Shown here in pieces: positions 1 to 6,364 of a DNA stretch of 19,807 bases (within the stretch, counting starts at the first letter, position 1; each line of letters starts with the position of its first letter). The notes beneath the pieces were generated by a model, which worked only from the letters and a program-made list of their open reading frames with translations, was not told the origin of the DNA and searched no databases. Source of the stretch: Palsa-601 sp052146895 (GTDB taxonomy: Bacteria; Actinomycetota; Acidimicrobiia; Acidimicrobiales; Bog-793); contig JBKQLZ010000136.1 of assembly GCA_052146895.1 (NCBI GenBank), positions 1-19,807 of the forward strand, written 5' to 3'. The position numbers and the translations under genes are program-made.

Positions 1-133
1 AGGGCGACCCCTCTCGGCGAGGGCGGGCGCTCAGGGCGAGGGCGACCCCTCTCGGCGAGGGCGGGCGCTCAGGGCGAGGGCGGGCGCTCAGGGCGAGGGC
101 GGGCGCTCAGGGCGAGGCGAAGGCTCAGGGCTG
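1..133. repeat. 19-bp tandem repeat array (two alternating unit types)
   Basis: Seven 19-bp units lie head to tail. Type A is AGGGCGACCCCTCTCGGCG (1-19 and 39-57). Type B is AGGGCGGGCGCTCAGGGCG (20-38, 58-76, 77-95 and 96-114). The order is A-B-A-B-B-B, followed by a degenerate seventh unit at 115-133. All perfect copies start with AGGGCG. The array is cut by the left window edge, so its full length is unknown. The last unit covers the stop codon of the minus-strand crotonase gene (stop at 125-127). There are no unique spacers, so it is not a CRISPR array. It is probably a minisatellite-type repeat formed by slippage. Confidence 0.9.
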
Positions 134-976
134 CGCGGGCGGCGCTCCAGGCTGCTGCGTCCCCGACCCCTGGGGCGCCGAGGGGAACATCGGGTCGCGG
201 CGTTCCTTCAACGCTGCGAGGCCTTCGGCGGCGTCCGGCCCCGCAAAACCGAGCATCTCGAGCGCGGCGGACTCGCCGAACGCCGGCATCGCCAGCCTCA
301 GCCATCCGTTGAGCGCTCGCCGCGTCCACTGCACCGCCGTCGCGCTCCCCGCCGCCAGCCTCGCCGCGACTGCAAGCGCCTCGGTCAGGACGTCGGGATC
401 TGGGACGCATTTCGTCACGAGCCCGATGCGCTCCGCCTCGGACCCGCTCATGAACTCCGCGGTCATCAAGTAGTACTTGGCCTTTGCCATGCCGCACAGG
501 AGCGGCCAGATCAACACCGCATGGTCGCCCGCCGCAACGCCCAGCCGTGCGTGACCGTCGGAGATCCGCACCCCTTCCCCGGCGATCGAGATGTCGGCTA
601 GCAACGCCACGGCGAGGCCAGCTCCGACCGCCACGCCGTTGATGGCCGAGATGATGGGCTTGCGCGCTTCCACCATCGCCTGCACCAGCGCGACGGCGTC
701 CTGCGACTGGGTCACGAGCGCGTCGTAATCCGCCGTCATCTCCTCGATCATCTCGAGGTCCCCGCCGGCGGAGAAACCCCGCCCCGCCCCGGTAACGACC
801 GACACTCGCGCACTTTCGTCCGCGTCCACGATCCGCCAGACCTCCGACAGCTCACGGTGGAGCCGAACGTTGGCGGCGTTCAGCCGGTCGGGGCGGTCGA
901 TCGTGACGAGCACGACACCGGGCGACGGGCGCTCGAACCGGAGGTGCGCGAAGTCCTCGTAGGAGCTGAAGATCAT
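125..976 (-). CDS. enoyl-CoA hydratase/isomerase (crotonase) family protein
   Basis: A 283-residue crotonase-fold protein that should bind an acyl-CoA thioester in the cytoplasm. The first oxyanion-hole loop is seen at about residues 65-74 (GRGFSAGGDL). The second is at 113-121 (NGVAVGAGL), followed by the usual ADISIAG strand. The two glutamates of classical hydratases (E144 and E164 in the rat enzyme) align with A122 and H142 here, so simple enoyl-CoA hydration is unlikely. Isomerase, hydrolase, decarboxylase or another crotonase reaction is possible. The C-terminus is a Pro/Gln/Gly-rich tail that runs into the 19-bp repeat array. The ATG at 976 overlaps the TGA of the upstream hydrolase gene (ATGA), so the two are probably translationally coupled. 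It is the last gene of a four-gene minus-strand unit. Confidence 0.9.
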   Translation of the reverse strand: MIFSSYEDFAHLRFERPSPGVVLVTIDRPDRLNAANVRLHRELSEVWRIVDADESARVSVVTGAGRGFSAGGDLEMIEEMTADYDALVTQSQDAVALVQAMVEARKPIISAINGVAVGAGLAVALLADISIAGEGVRISDGHARLGVAAGDHAVLIWPLLCGMAKAKYYLMTAEFMSGSEAERIGLVTKCVPDPDVLTEALAVAARLAAGSATAVQWTRRALNGWLRLAMPAFGESAALEMLGFAGPDAAEGLAALKERRDPMFPSAPQGSGTQQPGAPPAQP

Positions 977-1728
977 GACGTCGCCCAGGAGACGAGGGCG
1001 TCGCGGAACTCCGGTTTGACCACGGCCGAGAGGTGATCACCCGGCACGACCACGGATCGCGCGCCTTCTATGAGCGCCGCGAGCGAGCCTGGATCGCCGA
1101 CCAGCGCGTCCATGTCGCCGTTCACCACGAGCGCCGGGACCCGGAGTGACGAGACCATCTCCTCGCTGAGGCTGTTGCCCGCTCGCTGGATGGCGGCGAG
1201 GGCGAGCCGATCCTGGCCCGTGGCATCGGCGAAGTTGCGGAAGGCCCTCGCAGAAGCGTTGGTGATGGTCGCCGGGTCGTCGGCCTCTAGCGCCTCCGCG
1301 ATCGCCTTTGGCATATCCGAGCTGGGTGTCCGGATCTGGGCCGTGCCGGCACCGCCGAGGAAGATCGACCTGATCCGCGGCTCGATCGGCGCCACGGCGA
1401 GCGTGACGAACGAGCCCATGGAGTATCCAGCCATGTCGACGTCTTCGAGACCCAGGTGGTCGAGCAGCGCTTGCACATCTCTTGCCATCGCGCCATCGGC
1501 GTAGGCGGCCGGATCGTGAGGGTGGTCGGACTCCCCGTGGCCACGCGCGTCGATGTACACGACACGGCGGCCGGCACCCGCCAGCGCGTCGACGAGCCCC
1601 GGCCGGATCCAGTTGATCTGCGACGTAGAAGCGAACCCGTGGTGCAGGAGGACCGCCCGCGGACCGGGCTCGTCGCCAGCCGTGCCGAAGGCGATGTGCG
1701 TGCCGTCGAAAGACGAGTAGCGCTCCAA
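973..1728 (-). CDS. alpha/beta hydrolase
   Basis: A cytoplasmic alpha/beta-hydrolase-fold protein of about 251 residues; the substrate is unknown. The oxyanion segment LHHGF is near residue 30 and the nucleophile elbow GYSMGS places the Ser at about 103. The acid is in NGDMD (about 205-207) and the His is in GDHLS (about 232). RGHGESD is typical of epoxide-hydrolase/haloperoxidase-like members. I chose the TTG at 1728 because GGGGAG lies just upstream and the previous gene stops at 1730. A longer frame from a TTG at 1767 would overlap that gene by 38 bases. The 3' end overlaps the crotonase start by four bases. The context suggests an organic-acid or thioester catabolic role, but this is inference. 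Confidence 0.85.
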   Translation of the reverse strand: MERYSSFDGTHIAFGTAGDEPGPRAVLLHHGFASTSQINWIRPGLVDALAGAGRRVVYIDARGHGESDHPHDPAAYADGAMARDVQALLDHLGLEDVDMAGYSMGSFVTLAVAPIEPRIRSIFLGGAGTAQIRTPSSDMPKAIAEALEADDPATITNASARAFRNFADATGQDRLALAAIQRAGNSLSEEMVSSLRVPALVVNGDMDALVGDPGSLAALIEGARSVVVPGDHLSAVVKPEFRDALVSWATS

Positions 1729-1729
1729 C

Positions 1730-2077
1730 TCACTCCCCTTTAGCCGTGATCTCCTCGTAGGCCGCAAACGCTCGGGGACCCCAGACCGTGCCGGGCCCTC
1801 CGTTCATCATGATCACAACACCCATCGCTTCTGCCACTTCCTCGCGTGACGCGCCCGACCTCGCGGCGTTGCGCGAGTGCGCGGCGATGCAGCCGTCGCA
1901 CTCCCGTGTGGCTGCTATCGCCAGTGCGATCAGCTCCTTCTGCTTGGTTGTGAGTGCCCCGTCGCCCATCGCTGCCCGGCTCATCTGCGCGTACCCCGAG
2001 AACACCTCGGGAACGAGCTCGCGCATCGCCTTGGCCTTGGTTCGGATCTCCTCCGACAGCTCGTGAACGTGGTCCAT
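1730..2077 (-). CDS. carboxymuconolactone decarboxylase / AhpD-like protein
   Basis: A 115-residue, all-helical protein of the CMD/AhpD family. The redox-active signature E-C-x-x-C-x-x-x-H is visible at residues 59-67 (ECDGCIAAH, with C60, C63 and H67). This points to the AhpD-like peroxidase/disulfide-reductase side of the family rather than to true carboxymuconolactone decarboxylase, which lacks the CxxC pair. Such proteins are small oligomeric cytoplasmic enzymes. The ATG at 2077 is preceded by a strong Shine-Dalgarno GGAGG about six bases upstream, and the start lies 11 bases after the alaX stop. A frame extending far upstream into alaX is open but is only a shadow. The gene sits between alaX and the alpha/beta hydrolase, one base from the latter's start. 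Confidence 0.9.
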   Translation of the reverse strand: MDHVHELSEEIRTKAKAMRELVPEVFSGYAQMSRAAMGDGALTTKQKELIALAIAATRECDGCIAAHSRNAARSGASREEVAEAMGVVIMMNGGPGTVWGPRAFAAYEEITAKGE

Positions 2078-2088
2078 CTCGCACCTCC

Positions 2089-2811
2089 TCAGGAAAGCGC
2101 TATGCGGATTCTCTTGTTGCCCTTGCCCTTTGACTCGGTCTTCACGACGCGCACATGGCCCACCTCGCCCGTCGTGCGCACGTGCGTACCGCCGTCCGCC
2201 TGGACGTCGAGCCCAACGATGTCGACGATACGGACCCGCGCCACATAATCGGGCACGAGGTTCGTCTTCGTGCGGATCAGCGCCTCGTCGACCGCAGCGG
2301 CGGCACGGTCGATGAACGAGACGACGATCGGGCGCGCGAGAGCGATCTCCTCGTTCACCCGCTCCTCGATCACCGATGCAAAGCCCTCTGGCAAGGGGTC
2401 GAACTCGAAGTCCATCCTCGCCGTCAGCGGCTCCATGTTGCCTCCTGTCACCGCCGTGCCATAGTCGTTCCAGATCACGCCGCAGAGGATGTGAAGAGCC
2501 GTGTGCGTTCTCATCAGCTGGTGCCGGCGCTCCCAGTCGATCCTGCTCTGAACACTCTCGCCCGGTGCGGGGAGCGGCCCTTCCAGTGTGTGCCACACCA
2601 CTTGGCCCTCTGACCGGACGTCGACGACACGAGCAGTGTCGAGCGAACCGGTGTCGTGGGGCTGCCCACCGCCCGTGGCGTAGAACACGGTCCGGTCAAG
2701 TGCGACTCGCGCTCCACCGTCGTCAGTCGCGAGCACCGTCGAATCTACGGAGTCGAGATACGCATCTTCCAGGTAGAGCTTCTCGGTTGGGGCTAGGCCG
2801 ACGTCGTCCAC
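2089..2811 (-). CDS. alanyl-tRNA editing protein (AlaX-like)
   Basis: A 240-residue protein resembling the editing domain of alanyl-tRNA synthetase. Free-standing AlaX proteins hydrolyse mischarged Ser-tRNA(Ala) or Gly-tRNA(Ala) in trans. Visible motifs are FYATGGGQPHDTG (residues about 43-55), the zinc-site HTALH (about 103-107) and DGGTHVRTTGEVG near the C-terminus. In AlaRS and many AlaX proteins the last motif reads CGGTH, with Cys and His as zinc ligands; here the Cys is Asp. Whether this subgroup still binds zinc cannot be told from sequence. The GTG at 2811 has no clear Shine-Dalgarno. It is the first gene of the minus-strand unit and follows a 172-base spacer with DnaA-box-like sites and a GATAAT element. 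Confidence 0.9.
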   Translation of the reverse strand: MDDVGLAPTEKLYLEDAYLDSVDSTVLATDDGGARVALDRTVFYATGGGQPHDTGSLDTARVVDVRSEGQVVWHTLEGPLPAPGESVQSRIDWERRHQLMRTHTALHILCGVIWNDYGTAVTGGNMEPLTARMDFEFDPLPEGFASVIEERVNEEIALARPIVVSFIDRAAAAVDEALIRTKTNLVPDYVARVRIVDIVGLDVQADGGTHVRTTGEVGHVRVVKTESKGKGNKRIRIALS

Positions 2812-2983
2812 CTACGTATCGTGCTTCGCCGACGGACTTGCCGTCCACCTTCTGTTCACCTGGATGTCATATGGCTTCGGCATGGGCGTGTCATTATCCA
2901 CACGTAGGCGCCCGTCATCCTCAGACTGTGGACGACGCAGGTGTACGGCACCTGTCCACAAGGTGGCGTGCCAGCCTCGCGCG
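2812..2983. other. intergenic spacer with DnaA-box-like cluster
   Basis: This non-coding spacer separates alaX from the MDR gene. It contains a perfect DnaA-box consensus TTATCCACA on the plus strand (2894-2902). An 8/9 match on the minus strand lies at 2927-2935 (TGTGGACGA as written), and another 8/9 match on the plus strand at 2952-2960 (CTGTCCACA). On the minus strand the perfect box overlaps GATAAT (2898 down to 2893), a possible -10 element for the alaX unit, about 80 bases before its start. No good -35 is visible. The absence of dnaA, dnaN or other origin genes argues against the replication origin. DnaA control of the promoter or DnaA titration is possible but unproven. Confidence 0.45.
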
Positions 2984-3946
2984 TTACGCACGTAGATCGA
3001 GCACTTGCTTGCCCTGCACTTCGCGACTTGCGAACCGATCAAGCGAGACGTTGACCTCGCCGAGCGGTAGTACGGACTCAATCACTATCTCCATTCGATC
3101 GTCCCGCAAGGCGTCGAAGCACAGTCGCACACCCTCTGCTGTCCGCTCGGCGGATTCGAGCAACCCGGCGTAACCGAGGACCTTCAGGCCCTTGCGATAG
3201 AGCACCTGCAAAGGGAGCGTGCCGTTCGGGTCCGCTGACGTGCCGAAGATGACGAGCCGGCCGCGGGGAGAGAGCGCTTCCATTGCGGCCCCGGTGAATC
3301 CGTCCCCGAGCGGGTCGAATACGACACTCGGCTGCCACGAGCCGAGTTCTGCCGCGAGTTGCGCGGCCTCGGCGACGACGACACGGTCCGCCCCGCGCTC
3401 GGCAACGAAGCTGACCTTCTCCTCCGACCCCGTCTGCGCGACCACATAGGCGCCTAACCGGTGAGCGAGCCCGACTATGACGCTCCCGACACCGCCGCTC
3501 GCTCCGAGCACGAGAACCTGATCATCAGCGGTCACGGCACCGAGCTCGGTCACGCAGCGCAACGCCGTCACACCGGCGACACCAGTTGCGGCCGCGACAT
3601 CGAGGCCGATTGCCTCCGGAACCTCGATCACCTTGTCCCGCGCGACGAGAACGTGCGTGGCCCACGTGCCGTCGCTCGGACGGACGACCGAGGAGCGATT
3701 GACGAAGACGCGGCGGCCTTCGTAGGGGCCTGCCGTCCGCACCACTCCGGCGCCTTCCGACCCGAGCGTCCGAGGGAGCGGCGCATCTGCGGCCACACGC
3801 CCCAGCACCTGATACCGATCGACAGGGTTGACCGCGGCGAAGGACATCTCGACGACGGCTTCGCCCTCACCGGGTTCGGGAAGATCGATCTCTTCGACGC
3901 TGAGCGGTTGGCCGAACCCGATCAGCCTGGCGGCTCTCGCTCTCAT
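2984..3946 (-). CDS. quinone oxidoreductase-like MDR family NAD(P)H-dependent protein
   Basis: A 320-residue medium-chain dehydrogenase/reductase. It has a GroES-like N-terminal domain (about residues 1-120, with FAAVNPVDRYQVLGR and TLGSEGAGVV). The Rossmann nucleotide-binding domain contains VLGASGGVGS at about 146-155. There is no Cys-rich structural zinc lobe and no catalytic-zinc cysteine in the usual place, which fits the zinc-free quinone-reductase/enoyl-reductase branch. It should reduce quinones or activated alkenes with NAD(P)H; the substrate is unknown. The ATG at 3946 lies 24 bases after the stop of the TIGR03086 gene on the same strand. The two probably form one transcript reading away from the WYL regulator. 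Confidence 0.9.
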   Translation of the reverse strand: MRARAARLIGFGQPLSVEEIDLPEPGEGEAVVEMSFAAVNPVDRYQVLGRVAADAPLPRTLGSEGAGVVRTAGPYEGRRVFVNRSSVVRPSDGTWATHVLVARDKVIEVPEAIGLDVAAATGVAGVTALRCVTELGAVTADDQVLVLGASGGVGSVIVGLAHRLGAYVVAQTGSEEKVSFVAERGADRVVVAEAAQLAAELGSWQPSVVFDPLGDGFTGAAMEALSPRGRLVIFGTSADPNGTLPLQVLYRKGLKVLGYAGLLESAERTAEGVRLCFDALRDDRMEIVIESVLPLGEVNVSLDRFASREVQGKQVLDLRA

Positions 3947-3970
3947 GACGAGAGACCTTAGGGATTCCGG

Positions 3971-4549
3971 TCAGATTCGCGACCGCCCGAGCCAGCCGGC
4001 GAACTGGTCGGCCGTCCTCGCCCCGTCTTCGACCTCGACGACCGCCGCGAAGGGCATCTCGCCGCCGCGGAATTCCTCCACGATCATCTCGCGGGCCGCC
4101 GGCAACAACGCCTCCGCGAGCTCGTCATCAAGCTTGTCGTCCTGGCCGGTCGCGACGGCGAGGTCCCACGCGTGCGCAGTCATCTCGATTGCGTACATGT
4201 CGACGATGGAACGGCCCGAGTACGTGCCCCAAGGGAGCACGAAATCCCGGTCGAGCGACTCGGCATCGGCGAACGCCTGCAGCGCTGCCTCGCTGTTCCT
4301 GCGCAACTCGGGGCCGTACCCACCTTCGGGTATCTCGTCGCCAAGCTCCGGCATGCCGACGATCTCAGCGCCACTCGCGACCTCGGCCGGCCTGGCGGCC
4401 GCCCCGACGAGGTGCGCGGTGAGCTGGCGGACGTCGAATTCGGTGCAAGGGGTCTTGAGGTGCCACTGATCGTCGCCGACGCCTCCGACGACTACGAGGG
4501 CGACGTCATACGAGCGGCGGAGAAGGGGGCGGGGGTCGGGAGAAGTCAT
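3971..4549 (-). CDS. TIGR03086 family metal-binding protein (DinB / maleylpyruvate isomerase-like)
   Basis: A 192-residue helical-bundle protein of the TIGR03086 group, related to the mycothiol-dependent maleylpyruvate isomerase N-terminal domain. The hallmark TPCTEFDVRQLTAHLVG is at about residues 33-49 and IEMTAHAWDLAVATG at about 121-135. H46, E122 and H126 match the three-ligand metal site of the family. The role is unknown; related proteins are thought to be thiol-dependent S-transferases using mycothiol or bacillithiol. The ATG at 4549 has AAAGG about nine bases upstream. It is divergent from the WYL regulator. A perfect TTGACA at 4591-4586 on the minus strand, right next to the inverted repeat, may be its -35; no good -10 is seen at normal spacing. 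Confidence 0.88.
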   Translation of the reverse strand: MTSPDPRPLLRRSYDVALVVVGGVGDDQWHLKTPCTEFDVRQLTAHLVGAAARPAEVASGAEIVGMPELGDEIPEGGYGPELRRNSEAALQAFADAESLDRDFVLPWGTYSGRSIVDMYAIEMTAHAWDLAVATGQDDKLDDELAEALLPAAREMIVEEFRGGEMPFAAVVEVEDGARTADQFAGWLGRSRI

Positions 4550-4585
4550 GGGTCAGGGCCTTTCAAGTCAGTACATCACCGTACG

Positions 4586-4627
4586 TGTCAAACAGGACAT
4601 CTCGTGTCCTGTATTGCGAAATAAGAT
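4586..4627. promoter_or_regulatory. divergent promoter region with inverted-repeat operator (ACAGGACA-N5-TGTCCTGT)
   Basis: A perfect 8-bp inverted repeat, ACAGGACA (4592-4599), TCTCG spacer, TGTCCTGT (4605-4612), sits between the divergent TIGR03086 and WYL genes. On the minus strand it directly abuts TTGACA (4591 down to 4586), a consensus -35 for the TIGR03086 gene. On the plus strand it overlaps the place where a -35 would lie for a TAAGAT -10 at 4622-4627, seven bases before the regulator's GTG. The geometry fits a dimeric WYL regulator that represses itself and activates (or represses) the divergent gene. The palindrome is directly visible; the binding protein is inferred from position. 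Confidence 0.65.
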
Positions 4628-4634
4628 CCTCGCG

Positions 4635-5621
4635 GTGAGAGCCGACCGCCTCGTCTCGATCATCTTGATCCTCCAAGCCCGGAGACAGGTCACCGCTGGC
4701 GAGCTCGCGGCCGAGCTCGAGGTGTCCGAGCGGACCATCCGGCGCGACCTCGACGCTCTGGTGCTCTCCGGCGTGCCCATCTACGCCCAGAGGGGCCGGG
4801 GCGGAGGCTGGGCCCTGGTCGGTGGCCACAAGCTCAACGTCTCGGGCCTCACCGCGGAGGAGGCGCAAGCGCTCACGCTCGTAGTTGGTCCGGTCGCTCT
4901 CGGCGGCCTCGGGCTCGAGGCCGATGTCCGTTCCGCTGTCCGCAAGCTGCTCGCCGCCCTTCCCGAACCGGTCCGCCAGCGAGCTCTCGCCGCGAACACG
5001 CTCATCCATCACGACCCCTCGAGCTGGGGGAACACAGGCGAGACAGCAGACCAGCCGCCCCATCTGCCGGCACTCCGCCACGCCATATCGAACAACCTGC
5101 AGGTCGACCTCGGCTACCGCAAGCTTGGAGGAGACGACAGCTCGCGGCGAGTGCAGCCTCTCGGCCTAGTACTCAAGAAGAATGCCTGGTACCTGCTCGC
5201 ACTCACCCCAGCGGGCGCGAGGACCTTCAGGGTGTCGCGAGTGACCGGCGTGTCGCTGACCGACGAACCGGTGGTCCGTCCGGAAGGCTTCGACTTGGAG
5301 GCCATGTGGGGAGAGATAAGGGAGGGTTTCTCCAGGCAGTTCGGCATAGTGACGGTCCGCTTCCGGGTAGAGGCAGGCAGCGAGGTGTCAGTGTCGCAGT
5401 GGCTCGGGTCGTGGATCCCACTCATCCCGGTCGCCGGCGGCTGCTACGAGGCGAGCTTTCCGCACGAGTCGATCGCCACGTTGGAGCTGGGGCGCCTCGG
5501 AGACCGCGTCGAGGTCCTGTCGCCCGCGTCCGTGCGGGAGAGCCTGGCGGAACTTGGCCGGGCGCTGATCGCCCGTTACGCGGTGGAGGGGCGGGACGAG
5601 GCGCCCACCGACGGCGAGTAG
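4635..5621 (+). CDS. WYL-domain transcriptional regulator with N-terminal HTH (DeoR/YafY type)
   Basis: A 328-residue DNA-binding regulator. Residues 1-60 form the winged helix-turn-helix typical of the group (RADRLVSIILILQ, then VSERTIRRDLDAL and RGRGGGWAL). The WYL domain covers about 160-220, with the WYL triplet itself at 185-187 (NAWYLLAL) and the conserved FRVSRVTGV at 198-206. The rest is a WCX-like C-terminal extension. WYL domains often sense small ligands or nucleic acid. I chose the GTG at 4635 because family members start with RADRL; an open frame from 4548 adds 29 unlikely residues and covers the operator. There is no Shine-Dalgarno, and TAAGAT seven bases upstream suggests leaderless expression. 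Signal peptidase I follows 11 bases later. Confidence 0.92.
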   Translation: MRADRLVSIILILQARRQVTAGELAAELEVSERTIRRDLDALVLSGVPIYAQRGRGGGWALVGGHKLNVSGLTAEEAQALTLVVGPVALGGLGLEADVRSAVRKLLAALPEPVRQRALAANTLIHHDPSSWGNTGETADQPPHLPALRHAISNNLQVDLGYRKLGGDDSSRRVQPLGLVLKKNAWYLLALTPAGARTFRVSRVTGVSLTDEPVVRPEGFDLEAMWGEIREGFSRQFGIVTVRFRVEAGSEVSVSQWLGSWIPLIPVAGGCYEASFPHESIATLELGRLGDRVEVLSPASVRESLAELGRALIARYAVEGRDEAPTDGE

Positions 5622-5632
5622 TCTCGGCCCTC

Positions 5633-6328
5633 GTGCATGACGAGGGGGCAGGCGACTCCTCGGCCGTCCTCCAAGCCGAGCCCGAGACTACGGTCGAGAC
5701 TGTCGCCGCGTCCCAGGCGGAGGCTGAGGCTGTCGCCGAGCCCAAGCCCGAAGGCGAGCTCGACGGCGAGCCCGAGCCCGAAGAAGAGCCTCGGTCGTTC
5801 GCGCGCCGGGCAGTTCCTTGGATAGTGCTCGTCGTGCTAGCCGCGACCGCTGCGGTGCTGTTGCGCACGTTCGCGTTCCAGACGTTCTTCGTGCCGAGCT
5901 CGTCGATGGAGCCGACCCTCATGCCCGGTGACCGGATGCTCGTGCTGAAATTCGACCTCGGTACGATCCAACGAGGCGAGATCATCGTGTTCAAGCGGCC
6001 GCCAGGTGACACAGAGGACTTCAACAACGAGGACCTCGTAAAGCGGGTGATCGGGCTGCCGGGCGAGACGATCTACTCCGTTGGAAGCACGATCTACATC
6101 AACGGCAGAGCTATAGCTCAGCCCTGGCTCCCGAAGGGCACGCCACCAGGCCAGGCGATCCCGATGCTCAAGATCCCGAACAACGACTATTTCGTCATGG
6201 GTGACAACCGGCAGTTTTCCTACGACAGCCGGTTCTGGAACCCTCATTTCGTCCCTCGGGCGAACATCATCGGCCAGGTGCTGTTTGTCATCTGGCGTAG
6301 CGGTCACCCGTACTTCAAGGCGTTCTGA
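5633..6328 (+). CDS. lepB: signal peptidase I
   Basis: A membrane-bound serine protease of about 231 residues that removes signal peptides from exported proteins. An acidic, Glu/Pro/Ala-rich N-terminus (residues about 1-53) should be cytoplasmic. One membrane segment follows (about 61-77, PWIVLVVLAATAAVLL). The catalytic Ser is S91 in SSSMEPTL and the general base is K137 in DLVKRVIGLPGE. MGDNRQFSYDSR is the conserved box near the C-terminus. The length fits an actinobacterial Sip-type enzyme. The GTG at 5633 was chosen because it follows the WYL stop; the frame is open much further upstream inside the WYL gene, which is a shadow. No clear Shine-Dalgarno is seen. It may be co-transcribed with the WYL gene. 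Confidence 0.93.
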   Translation: MHDEGAGDSSAVLQAEPETTVETVAASQAEAEAVAEPKPEGELDGEPEPEEEPRSFARRAVPWIVLVVLAATAAVLLRTFAFQTFFVPSSSMEPTLMPGDRMLVLKFDLGTIQRGEIIVFKRPPGDTEDFNNEDLVKRVIGLPGETIYSVGSTIYINGRAIAQPWLPKGTPPGQAIPMLKIPNNDYFVMGDNRQFSYDSRFWNPHFVPRANIIGQVLFVIWRSGHPYFKAF

Positions 6329-6364
6329 GCCGGCGCCGCCAGGACGCTCGAGGGGTGGAGAATC

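Noticed and set aside
1..133. Possible CRISPR array
   Set aside because: Units of 19 bp are directly adjacent with no unique spacers, and no cas genes are present.
2812..2983. Replication origin
   Set aside because: DnaA-like boxes are present but there is no dnaA, dnaN, recF, rpmH or clear AT-rich unwinding region.
2812..3081. Open frame of 89 codons on the minus strand
   Set aside because: It overlaps the end of the MDR gene, has no recognisable domain, has unlike codon use, and covers the DnaA-box spacer.
2376..3173. Open frame of 265 codons on the plus strand
   Set aside because: It runs across the alaX start, the spacer and the MDR 3' end; the protein is low-complexity and unrecognisable.
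5306..5632. N-terminal extension of signal peptidase I
   Set aside because: The extension lies entirely in the WYL coding region in another frame and is Arg/Gly-rich shadow sequence.
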